DNA of 20,646 nt. Origin: Immundisolibacteraceae bacterium (GTDB taxonomy: Bacteria > Pseudomonadota > Gammaproteobacteria > Immundisolibacterales > Immundisolibacteraceae). The position numbers were made by a program, and so were the translations under genes. Below are positions 1 through 7,473 of this stretch, piece by piece; position 1 is the stretch's first letter; every line of letters starts with the position of its first letter. The notes beneath the pieces were generated by a model. It searched no databases. It worked only from the letters and a program-made list of their open reading frames with translations, and was not told the origin of the DNA. The DNA lies in NCBI GenBank assembly GCA_019090185.1, contig JAHRWJ010000046.1:1-20646 (forward strand). The letters run 5' to 3'.

Positions 1-2
1 GG

Positions 3-254
3 GTGCTATCAACCTGCTTGGCTCAAGTTGGGCAGGCGTTAGTTGATATGCTGCCTCCGCTAATTCGTTTACTAGGCGTGGTTGGCACAGTGGCGATGCT
101 GCTGGTTGGGGGCGGGCTATATGTTCATAACATTGCAGCGATTCACCATGGTTTGATAGCACTTCCCGGTTTGGCCGCCAATCTTATCGCTGGCCTGGTG
201 CTGGGCAGCTTGCTAGTGGTATTGGTTCAGGTGATCAAAAAATTGCGCTCATAG
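3..254 (+). CDS. C-terminal end of DUF808 (YedI-like) inner-membrane protein, partial
   Basis: The gene is cut by the left window edge, so only about the last 83 residues are visible; the GTG at 3 is just the first in-frame start-like codon. The visible part has two hydrophobic segments. The motif around residues 26-42 (VGTVAMLLVGGG followed by an H-N/H-H rich turn) resembles the C-terminal region of the DUF808/YedI family of polytopic inner-membrane proteins, whose function is not established. The last codons overlap the stem of an intrinsic terminator, so this is the 3' end of its transcript. The gene converges on the SDR gene to its right. The family call rests on a short segment and is moderate. 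Confidence 0.6.
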   Translation: MLSTCLAQVGQALVDMLPPLIRLLGVVGTVAMLLVGGGLYVHNIAAIHHGLIALPGLAANLIAGLVLGSLLVVLVQVIKKLRS

Positions 255-267
255 AGCGCGGCTTTTT
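245..267 (+). terminator. Rho-independent terminator of the DUF808-like gene
   Basis: A perfect 6-bp GC-rich stem GCGCTC / GAGCGC with loop ATA is followed by GGC and five T residues. The stem spans the stop codon (252-254) of the upstream gene. It is oriented to end plus-strand transcription before the convergent SDR gene. Confidence 0.7.
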
Positions 268-293
268 GTGAGATAGCCTAATGACCAATCTCC

Positions 294-322
294 GTCTTTA
301 ACTAGCCCGGCTAGTTAAAGAC
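294..322. repeat. Perfect 13-bp inverted repeat between convergent genes
   Basis: The arms GTCTTTAACTAGC and GCTAGTTAAAGAC are exact reverse complements separated by CCG. The right arm covers the stop codon (311-313) of the minus-strand SDR gene. No T-tract follows on either strand, so it is not a classic intrinsic terminator. It could still act as an RNA 3'-end stabilising hairpin or a bidirectional barrier between the convergent transcripts. Confidence 0.6.
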
Positions 323-1108
323 ACCGTCGGTTGAATTGCCGTCGACGGTGACAATAGAGCCAGAAATATAGGAGGCTCTTGGAGATGCTAGAAAACAGAT
401 GACATCGCCGATTTCTTCAGGGTTAGCCATGCGCCCCAGTGGCAATGCGGCGTCTATCTCGGCCTGCAACTGCTGCTTGGTTTTACCTTCGCCGTCTGCG
501 CGGCCCTGGGTTAAACGTTCCCAACGTTCGGTACGAACGCCCGACGGAGACACCCCGACCACGAGGATGTTGTCTTTTGCACCACGCTCAGCAAGACTCT
601 TGTTGAAATTAATCAGTGCAGCATTACTCATGCCGACGGCCATGTAAGAGGCTTTGGGGTTTCTGGCTGCCGTACCCACCACATTGACGATGCGCCCACC
701 CCCCCGTTTCTGCATGACTGGAAAGATCGCCTGGACCATCCGCACGTAGCACTGCAGTTTCTGATTCCAGCCTTCAAGCCATGCCTGGCTATCAATGTTA
801 AGGAAATCGCCAACGGGTACCTTGCCAGCGGCGTTGTTAACCAGCACATCAATGCGTCCGTACTTAGTGATGAGTGTGTCCGCCAGGTTGGCCACGTCCG
901 CATCACTGGTGACATCGCAACAATAGGCGTCTGCCGTTACACCTGTGCTGGCTTCGATTTTACTCACAGCTAGTTGCAGCGACTGTTCGGTGCTTGCAGT
1001 GATAATCAGTTGAACACCTTCCTCAGCGAAAGTGGTTGCGGCAGCAAAACCAATCCCCTTGGTGCCACCGGTGACCAGTACAACCTTCTGGGTAAGTTGT
1101 AGATCCAT
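311..1108 (-). CDS. SDR-family oxidoreductase lacking canonical Ser/Lys catalytic residues
   Basis: A 265-residue Rossmann-fold protein of the short-chain dehydrogenase/reductase family, of usual SDR length. The cofactor motif TGGTKGIG is at residues 13-20, NNAAG at 91-95, and the C-terminal YISG...VDGN at 247-257. The start is placed at the ATG at 1108 because GAGGGG precedes it at good spacing and the Rossmann motif then falls near residue 13; the reading frame stays open to 1153. In the active-site region Tyr155 is present, but the +4 position (normally Lys) is Gly159. Asn162 sits where FabI-like enzymes carry their Lys (YxxxxxxK). The usual Ser before Tyr is replaced by Val/Gly (VNVVGT). 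A similar GNAAL-type variant occurs in an uncharacterised SDR group, so this looks like a subfamily trait and not decay. Substrate unknown. It is divergent from the transporter gene. Confidence 0.85.
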   Translation of the reverse strand: MDLQLTQKVVLVTGGTKGIGFAAATTFAEEGVQLIITASTEQSLQLAVSKIEASTGVTADAYCCDVTSDADVANLADTLITKYGRIDVLVNNAAGKVPVGDFLNIDSQAWLEGWNQKLQCYVRMVQAIFPVMQKRGGGRIVNVVGTAARNPKASYMAVGMSNAALINFNKSLAERGAKDNILVVGVSPSGVRTERWERLTQGRADGEGKTKQQLQAEIDAALPLGRMANPEEIGDVICFLASPRASYISGSIVTVDGNSTDGVFN

Positions 1109-1181
1109 TGCGTTCCCCTCATTTAATGGCTGAAATCGAAAACCAGTCGCCAAGATTTTTCTCTCTGCGATATTGCTATCT

Positions 1182-1187
1182 TATAAT
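1182..1187 (+). promoter_or_regulatory. Possible -10 element in the divergent SDR/transporter spacer
   Basis: An exact TATAAT lies in the 205-bp spacer between the divergent SDR and DASS transporter genes. I see no convincing -35 box at 16-18 bp. The overlapping AT-rich run could also serve the minus strand (TATTAT or TATAAG). The assignment is tentative; the rest of the spacer shows no clear operator. Confidence 0.3.
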
Positions 1188-1313
1188 AGGAATAGCTCAC
1201 CGCCTTGATCAGAAATCTGTCTCCGCCTGGGCGTTAACCTGATCTAAAATGACGACCTCAAAAATACAACAAAGCGTGGAATTTCACCATTAAAAAGCAA
1301 ACCTGGAAACATA

Positions 1314-2828
1314 ATGACTAGTCAGACTGCAGCTCAGGTTAATCAGGGAGGGCCCTATGGTTGGGCTAAAAAAACCGGCTTTATTGCCGGCCCCCTGGGT
1401 GCTGCACTGATTATCTTTAGCGACATCTTCTGGGGCAGCGAAGCAGCTGCCATGCCTACCGCTGCCTTGCATACCCTCGGGCTTGCCTGGTGGATGGCCT
1501 GCTGGTGGCTGACCGAGGCATTACCGATTGCTGCAACCGCACTGTTACCGATTGTGCTGATTCCGCTGTTAGGCATTTCGCCCATTAAAGTCGCTACTGC
1601 GCCCTATGCCCATCCTCTGGTGATGTTGTTCATGGGAGGGTTCATTATTGGCATTGCCATGCAACGTCACCAGCTGCACCGGCGGATTGCACTACAGATC
1701 GTTTATCGAACCGGTCATAGCGATGTCATGCTGGTTGCCGGGGTGATGTTGGCATCGGCATTTTTAAGCATGTGGATGATGAATACGGCCACCACCATGA
1801 TGTTACTGCCCATTGGGGTTGCACTGATTGATTACCAGCAGCAGCGTGGTATTGAAGGGGTAGCGCTAAGGAATTTTGGTCTCTGTCTGTTACTTGGCAT
1901 TGCTTATGGGGCAACCCTTGGCGGGGTGGCAACTCTAATTGGGACAGCCCCTAACGGGTTTATCGCCGCCTTTATGCTCGAAACTTACGGGCTAGAAATA
2001 GGCTTCATGCAGTGGATGCAGGTTGCTTTACCGGTTTCTGTGTTGATGTTGATTGCCACCTGGTGGGTGTTAACCCACTGGGTTTATCCACCTCGGGTGA
2101 GCGGTGGTATGGGTGAGCAGGACTATATTCGTGATGAACTTGATCAGCTCAAGAGCATGAGTCGGGCAGAGAAACTGGTGGCAATAGTGTTTGTTGGTGC
2201 AGCGCTGATGTGGCTTAGCCGTGGCTGGATTATCACTGCCTGGCCCGAATTACTGCTAACCGACGCGGGAATTGCTATCGCCGCTGCATTACTTTTGTTT
2301 ATGTTGCCGTTGAACTGGCGACAGGGTCAGTTCGTGCTTGGCTGGGACGATCTTAAAGAATTGCCCTGGGGGGTGTTGGTACTGTTTGGTGGTGGTTTAA
2401 GTCTGGCTGCTGCGGTCAGTAGCAGCGGCCTCTCTGGTTGGTTTGGTCAGCAACTGCAGTCGATTGGGGGTTGGTCGTTACCTTTACTAACCCTGGCAGT
2501 GGTTGGGGTGGTGGTGGCATTAACCGAGCTCAGCAGCAATATGGCCACAACCGCCATTTTGTTACCGGTTATCGCTGCGCTGGCGGTGGCGGCGGGTTAT
2601 CACCCGATGTTACTAGCGGCACCGGCGACCGTGGCCGCCAGTTGTGCGTTTATGCTGCCAGTTGCAACCCCGCCTAATGCAATCGTGTTTGGCAGCGGGC
2701 GGATTACCATTGCACAGATGTCCAAAGCTGGTCTGTGGCTCAATTTGATTGCGCTGCTGCTGGTGACCGGGGTCGTACAGTGGCGGGTTATCGCTGTTTT
2801 TGGAATCAGTAGTTCGGTAGCAGGTTGA
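1314..2828 (+). CDS. DASS/SLC13-family sodium-coupled anion transporter
   Basis: A 504-residue, strongly hydrophobic polytopic inner-membrane protein of the divalent anion:sodium symporter family (substrates across the family include dicarboxylates, citrate, sulfate and phosphate). The two inverted-repeat signature hairpins are visible. One is the M-N-T-A-T-T run near residues 156-161 (first SNT-like motif). The other is E-L-S-S-N-M-A-T-T near 405-413, where the third SNT position is Met instead of Thr. GTAPNG (210-215) and FMLPVATPPNAIVFGSG (446-462) are also typical. Length matches the family. The stop lies 8 bp before the start of cysG, so the two are probably cotranscribed; with siroheme synthesis next door, sulfate or another sulfur/nitrogen oxyanion is a reasonable but unproven substrate. 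Dicarboxylate uptake is the main alternative. Confidence 0.88.
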   Translation: MTSQTAAQVNQGGPYGWAKKTGFIAGPLGAALIIFSDIFWGSEAAAMPTAALHTLGLAWWMACWWLTEALPIAATALLPIVLIPLLGISPIKVATAPYAHPLVMLFMGGFIIGIAMQRHQLHRRIALQIVYRTGHSDVMLVAGVMLASAFLSMWMMNTATTMMLLPIGVALIDYQQQRGIEGVALRNFGLCLLLGIAYGATLGGVATLIGTAPNGFIAAFMLETYGLEIGFMQWMQVALPVSVLMLIATWWVLTHWVYPPRVSGGMGEQDYIRDELDQLKSMSRAEKLVAIVFVGAALMWLSRGWIITAWPELLLTDAGIAIAAALLLFMLPLNWRQGQFVLGWDDLKELPWGVLVLFGGGLSLAAAVSSSGLSGWFGQQLQSIGGWSLPLLTLAVVGVVVALTELSSNMATTAILLPVIAALAVAAGYHPMLLAAPATVAASCAFMLPVATPPNAIVFGSGRITIAQMSKAGLWLNLIALLLVTGVVQWRVIAVFGISSSVAG

Positions 2829-2836
2829 GATCAGGT

Positions 2837-4252
2837 ATGGATTATTTCCCTATTTTTATGAACGTGCGCGGCCAGACTTGTCTGGTGGTCGGTGGCGGAG
2901 CAGTCGCCCGGCGCAAGACCGAGGCGCTGTTGCGCAGTGGCGCCTCCATTCGTTTGGTGGCCCCAGAAATTTCGGTTGATCTGCAGACTCTGGTGGTTCA
3001 AAAGCAGGGCGAGTTGTTGTCTCGAAACTTTCAACCAACGGATCTGGATGGTGTCGTGCTGGTGATTGCCGCCACCGACGATGAGCGGGTCAACCAGCAG
3101 GTGTCAGCGCTGGCTGCCCAGGCGCGGTTGCCGGTGAATGTGGTTGACCAGCCGGACCTGTCCACGTTTATTACCCCGGCTGTGGTTGATCGCTCACCGG
3201 TTGTGGTGGCGGTCAGCTCCGGTGGCAAAGCACCGGTTTTAACCCGGCTATTGAAAGCTCGAATCGAGAGTTTTGTACCCTCGGCCTGGGGCCGGTTAGC
3301 CCAACTTGTAGGTGGCTATCGCAATCGGGTGAAACAAAAATTGCCGACTCTGCAGCAGCGCAATCGGTTTTGGTCCGATGTGTTACAGGGCCCGGTTGCT
3401 GAGTTAGCCCTTGCCGGCCAGGTTGATCAGTCAGAAGCCCTGTTGCAGAAACGTATTGAAGATCCATCGGCATTTTCCACCGGGGCGGTTTACTTGGTGG
3501 GTGCGGGGCCAGGAGATCCAGATTTACTGACTTTTAGAGCTTTACGGCTGTTACAACAGGCCGACCTGGTGGTTTATGATCGGCTGGTATCGCCACAAAT
3601 TATCGAACTGATCCGCAAAGATGCCGAGAAAATTTACGTTGGCAAACAGCGTTCTGAACATAGCGTGCCGCAGCCGCAGATTAATCAACTGTTATTAGAG
3701 CAGGCGCAGGCGGGAAAAATTGTGGTGCGCTTAAAAGGCGGAGATCCTTTTATCTTCGGCCGAGGTGGCGAGGAAATCGCAACCTTGGCGGCTGAGAAAA
3801 TCCCATTTCAGGTTGTGCCAGGCATCACAGCCGCTAGTGGTTGTGCCGCCTATGCGGGTATCCCGCTGACCCATCGCGATCACACTCAGATGGTGGTCTT
3901 TGTCACCGGTCATTTAAAAGATAATTCGGTCAATCTTGACTGGCAACCATTGGCCCATTTAGACGCCACCCTGGTGATCTATATGGGATTGATTGGGTTA
4001 CCGGTGATCTGCCGTGAATTGATTGCACACGGTAAAGACCCACAGACCCCGATTGCGCTAATTGAATCCGGCACCCTGGCCAGCCAGCGGGTGTTTACCG
4101 GCACATTAGCAACGCTTTCTGCTGAGTTGGATCAGTACCATGTAAGGGCGCCAACGCTTATTATTATCGGTCAGGTTGTTGGCCTTAAAGATCAGCTGGA
4201 GTGGTTTCAGAGTAGAGCCGAACAACAATCGGGCGGCAGCGCCGAATCATAG
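2837..4252 (+). CDS. cysG: Siroheme synthase (uroporphyrinogen-III methyltransferase / precorrin-2 dehydrogenase / ferrochelatase)
   Basis: A 471-residue fusion that converts uroporphyrinogen III to siroheme, the cofactor of sulfite and nitrite reductases. The N-terminal precorrin-2 dehydrogenase/ferrochelatase module (about 1-210) carries the NAD-binding VVGGGAVA (17-24), NVVD with Asp104, and VSSGG with Ser128; these match the positions of the catalytic Asp104 and the phosphorylated Ser128 of Salmonella CysG. The C-terminal SAM methyltransferase (about 216-465) has VGAGPGDPDLL (221-231), GGDPFIFGRGGEE (301-313), VPGITAASG (327-335) and PLTHRD (343-348). Start ATG 2837 is chosen because the protein then begins like E. 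coli CysG (MDhhPIF); an upstream in-frame TTG at 2825 would add four residues. It follows the anion transporter by 8 bp, probably as an operon. E. coli CysG is 457 residues, so this one is complete. Confidence 0.97.
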   Translation: MDYFPIFMNVRGQTCLVVGGGAVARRKTEALLRSGASIRLVAPEISVDLQTLVVQKQGELLSRNFQPTDLDGVVLVIAATDDERVNQQVSALAAQARLPVNVVDQPDLSTFITPAVVDRSPVVVAVSSGGKAPVLTRLLKARIESFVPSAWGRLAQLVGGYRNRVKQKLPTLQQRNRFWSDVLQGPVAELALAGQVDQSEALLQKRIEDPSAFSTGAVYLVGAGPGDPDLLTFRALRLLQQADLVVYDRLVSPQIIELIRKDAEKIYVGKQRSEHSVPQPQINQLLLEQAQAGKIVVRLKGGDPFIFGRGGEEIATLAAEKIPFQVVPGITAASGCAAYAGIPLTHRDHTQMVVFVTGHLKDNSVNLDWQPLAHLDATLVIYMGLIGLPVICRELIAHGKDPQTPIALIESGTLASQRVFTGTLATLSAELDQYHVRAPTLIIIGQVVGLKDQLEWFQSRAEQQSGGSAES

Positions 4253-4362
4253 GGTTAGGATTGGGGCCAACACGGACGGTTGTTTGGAATTTGATCAATT
4301 AAGCGCGTTTTTCAGGCTGATGCCTCAGGTAACAAAATACTTCATCGGAATTAGGAACCACT

Positions 4363-5280
4363 ATGGATATCCAGTTTTACACCGCAGATGCTTTCAGTAA
4401 CGAGCCGTTTCAGGGTGCTCAAATAGCAGTGGTACCAGCAGCAGCGGCACTGAGTGGCCAGCAAATGCAAGTGTTGGCGGCTGAGTTCAATTTGTCTGAG
4501 ACCGTTTTTGTAACCTCGATAGAAAATAATCAACGCCTGCAGCTGAGGGCTTTCAGCCCTCGCGAAGAGGTAACGGTGATTGGTCATCCATTGATTGCGG
4601 CAGCCCATGTGGTGGTCTTTGCGGGTGAATTATCGCTGCAGGACGGCATTCATGACCTTGAGGTTTGTGCTGGCGGTGAGACAACCGAACTCAGTGTGGT
4701 GATCGAAAATGGCGTCGTCAGCCGTGCCCAATACCGATTAACCGTCATCCCGCGAGTGGATCGGTTTGTGCCATCAAGGTCAGAGCTGGCGTCGATATTA
4801 AGCTTAGATGTCGATGAACTCGACGGCGTGCAGGAATTTCGTCCATTATTGGTCGCCGCACCCCAGCCTTATCTGGTGTTAGCGTTGAAAGATCATCAAG
4901 CGGTTAAACGGGCCAGGTTTGATTTCCAAAGCTGGAGTCATTCGACCGCACCATCGATGTTGGCTCAGGAGATATTACTGGTCGCAAACCATGCACAAGA
5001 CCCAGCGGCAAATTTTCATGCCCGTCTATTGGGCCCCTCGATTGGGGTTAACGAAGATCCGCCGGTGGGGGCAGCCATTCCCGCTTTGGCAGCCTGGCTT
5101 TGCGACCATGCGCATATTCGCCGAGGCACCTATCCGTTAATGGTTGAGCGCGGTAGTCAGGATACCCGGCGTAGCCTGCTGCAGGTTGAAATAGACAATC
5201 AGGGTAAAGAACATCTCCAAATGCGTATTGGAGGCAGTGCGACCTTGGTATCCGAGGGGCGTATTCGGCTGCCAAAGTGA
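4363..5280 (+). CDS. PhzF-family isomerase-like protein
   Basis: A 305-residue cytoplasmic protein of the PhzF/diaminopimelate-epimerase-like fold. The N-terminal half has the family opening D-A-F-x-x-x-P-F-x-G (9-18) and NLSE, with Glu46 at the catalytic glutamate position. The second-domain entry G-H-P (74-76) is followed by the alanine-rich helix. The C-terminal half has G-V-N-E-D-P-P-V-G-A-A (228-238), equivalent to the usual EDPxTGSA, with Thr replaced by Val. The start ATG is supported by AGGA seven bases upstream. No phenazine genes are nearby, so the symbol phzF would mislead; most genomic members are of unknown substrate. It stands 110 bp after cysG, a spacer with nothing obvious in it, and about 40 bp before mnmC, so it may be cotranscribed with mnmC. 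Confidence 0.88.
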   Translation: MDIQFYTADAFSNEPFQGAQIAVVPAAAALSGQQMQVLAAEFNLSETVFVTSIENNQRLQLRAFSPREEVTVIGHPLIAAAHVVVFAGELSLQDGIHDLEVCAGGETTELSVVIENGVVSRAQYRLTVIPRVDRFVPSRSELASILSLDVDELDGVQEFRPLLVAAPQPYLVLALKDHQAVKRARFDFQSWSHSTAPSMLAQEILLVANHAQDPAANFHARLLGPSIGVNEDPPVGAAIPALAAWLCDHAHIRRGTYPLMVERGSQDTRRSLLQVEIDNQGKEHLQMRIGGSATLVSEGRIRLPK

Positions 5281-5322
5281 CGCCGGTTGTCTTGAAATTT
5301 TGGCTTGAAGGGGTGCTAATCC

Positions 5323-7320
5323 ATCGAAGCGATTAGGCCAATTAGGTCGGTTAGACCTGAGTTTGAACAGGGCAGGCTGCAATCGACGATCTACGACGAT
5401 CATTATTTCGGCGCCAATAATGCCATCGAGGAATCTCGCCACCTCTATCTGCACGGTAATCGGCTGCCAGAACGTTTTGCTGCCTGTAGCCGATTTGGTA
5501 TCGGTGAGCTCGGTTTTGGCACCGGCTTAAATTTTTTATTGACCTGGCAGGCCTGGCAGGAACACGCCCCGGCGACGGCACGACTCAATTACCTGGCAGT
5601 TGAAAAACATCCGATTGATATCGAGAGCCTTTCGGAGCTCTACGTTGGGTGGCCGGAACTTGGCTCCCTGAGTCAGCAGATGATTGAGCAATATCCCTTG
5701 ATGCTGCCTGGCAGTCACCGGCTCTGCTTTGAGGATGGCCGAGTTGTGTTAACCCTGCTCTGGGGCGACGCCAAACAGCAGCTAGCGGACAATGATGCCC
5801 AGCTAGATTGCTGGTTTCTCGACGGCTTTTCACCTCGAATTAATCCCCAGCTATGGGATCAGCAAACCCTGAGTAATGTGGCTCGGTTGACCAGGGTGGG
5901 GGGCAGCTTTTCTACCTTTAGTGTTGCTGGCGCGGTGCGCAGAGAGTTAACAGCGGCCGGCTTCGACTGGTCAAAAGTGGCTGGGTTTGGCAACAAGGCA
6001 CAAATGCTCGTCGGGCAACTGAAAGCCAAACCCGATCCGCAGCAGAAGTCGCCGTGGTATCGCTGGCAGCCACCGTCAGCAGCGGCGGGCAATCGAACGG
6101 TGGTGATAGTTGGCGGGGGCATTGCTGGTTGTAGTTCCGCTTACGCGTTGTCGCGTCGGGGCTTTCAGGTGACCCTGATTGAGCAGGGCCAGAACTTGGC
6201 GATGCAGGCCAGTGGTAACCCTGCGGGGGTGATTTCACCCTTTATCAGTGCCGATCATAGCCTGACAAGCCAGTTTTCAGTGGCTGCCTTTGAGTGGGTA
6301 TTGGCCAATTTAAGGGGGCTTAATCGCAGCCAACCAGGGGTCTACCCAGACTGGTTTCATCAATCCGGCCAACTTCGACTAGCCACGGATAGCCGCACTC
6401 AGCAACGCCATCAAAGGATCATCGAGTCCGGTTGGTTTCCTGATCAGCTGGTTGTTGATGTTGATGCCGACAAAGCTTCTGAGGAAGCGGGCGTTAATGT
6501 CAGTTGCAATGGACTCTTACTACCCCTGGCGGGTTATGTGGAGCCGTCCAAATGGTGTCAGGCGCTGGTTGAGGCGGCAGGGCCAAACCTCACGGTTAAA
6601 TTTGGTCAGCGGGTTGAGACTGTTAGTCAGCAGGAGGGACTATGGCAGCTATTTGATGCCAATGGCGGGCAGCTGATAGAGGCCAATACCTTGGTGTTGG
6701 CCAACGCAAATGATGCCCAGCGACTGCTGCCGACCGTTGAATTGGCGACTACCCCGGTGAGCGGTCAGGTCGCTCTGCTACCGGTTTCATCTGGTTCTGA
6801 GCCGGTGTCAAAAATAGTCAGCTTTGGGCGATACCTGCTACCTGCGCTCAACGGATATCATCTGGTTGGTGCGAGCTTTGGCCGTGATGATGGTAGCGAG
6901 CAGGGCGAGTTGACGGTTAGCCCGGCAGAACATGGTGACCTCTTAATTCGGGTGGATAATCAGTTTCCAGGGCTGTTTGACCGGCCAAACCAGCAGCAAC
7001 TCAAAGGCCGGGTCAGCTGGCGCTCCAGCACCCCGGATCACTTGCCATTGGTTGGGCCACTTTCGGCTGCCGGGGTTGTCGAGCAGCGCTATCAACAGCT
7101 CCACCATGGTCGGCCTAATCATCGCTATCCGCTGGCGAGCACCATTCCAAATCTCTATTTAAATATTGGCCATGGCTCACGAGGTCTGGTTTCCGCGCCC
7201 TTATCGGCAGAGCTGATCGCAGCTCATCTGGCTGGTGATGTTGCGCCACTGCCGGCTGGTCTGATCAGCGCATTACACCCAGATAGGTTTCGTATCCGTA
7301 AACTGATGAGACCTGCTTAG
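5323..7320 (+). CDS. mnmC: Bifunctional tRNA 5-methylaminomethyl-2-thiouridine biosynthesis protein MnmC (non-canonical start)
   Basis: This enzyme performs the last two steps of mnm5s2U34 formation in tRNA: FAD-dependent removal of the carboxymethyl group, then SAM-dependent methylation. The N-terminal methyltransferase has DDHYF near residues 25-29, GELGFGTGLNFL (the SAM loop, encoded near 5507-5541) and WFLDGFSP. The C-terminal oxidoreductase opens with the dinucleotide motif VIVGGGIAG and ends with the NIGHGSRGL signature. Conserved sequence extends well upstream of the first standard in-frame start codon (TTG at 5539, inside the SAM loop), so that codon cannot be the true start. The frame opens after TAA 5317-5319 and contains no ATG, GTG or TTG before DDHYF. 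ATC at 5323 gives 665 residues (E. coli 668) and 24 residues before DD, as in E. coli MnmC. AAGGGGTG lies 7 bases upstream of it. ATT at 5332 or 5341 are alternatives; a sequencing error is also possible. Confidence 0.92.
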   Translation: MEAIRPIRSVRPEFEQGRLQSTIYDDHYFGANNAIEESRHLYLHGNRLPERFAACSRFGIGELGFGTGLNFLLTWQAWQEHAPATARLNYLAVEKHPIDIESLSELYVGWPELGSLSQQMIEQYPLMLPGSHRLCFEDGRVVLTLLWGDAKQQLADNDAQLDCWFLDGFSPRINPQLWDQQTLSNVARLTRVGGSFSTFSVAGAVRRELTAAGFDWSKVAGFGNKAQMLVGQLKAKPDPQQKSPWYRWQPPSAAAGNRTVVIVGGGIAGCSSAYALSRRGFQVTLIEQGQNLAMQASGNPAGVISPFISADHSLTSQFSVAAFEWVLANLRGLNRSQPGVYPDWFHQSGQLRLATDSRTQQRHQRIIESGWFPDQLVVDVDADKASEEAGVNVSCNGLLLPLAGYVEPSKWCQALVEAAGPNLTVKFGQRVETVSQQEGLWQLFDANGGQLIEANTLVLANANDAQRLLPTVELATTPVSGQVALLPVSSGSEPVSKIVSFGRYLLPALNGYHLVGASFGRDDGSEQGELTVSPAEHGDLLIRVDNQFPGLFDRPNQQQLKGRVSWRSSTPDHLPLVGPLSAAGVVEQRYQQLHHGRPNHRYPLASTIPNLYLNIGHGSRGLVSAPLSAELIAAHLAGDVAPLPAGLISALHPDRFRIRKLMRPA

Positions 7321-7473
7321 CATTCCAACAACGCCAGGATATCAAGCTTTTCAAAGGATTCTGTATGGGCTTGTTGGTTTGCTGAAGGCTTGCAACAGGG
7401 GGTTATCGAGTCTCCGCTTGTGGTTGACCGACCTTGGGTATCTAATAGCAGCTTCATTGGCCGGGAGAGGGTT

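Noticed and set aside
5539..5541. TTG as the start of mnmC
   Set aside because: It falls inside the SAM-binding loop; conserved MnmC residues continue upstream in the same frame for about 70 codons.
5918..6238. 106-residue minus-strand frame inside mnmC
   Set aside because: It overlaps the conserved FAD-binding region of MnmC, and its own sequence is Pro/Ser-rich with no recognisable domain.
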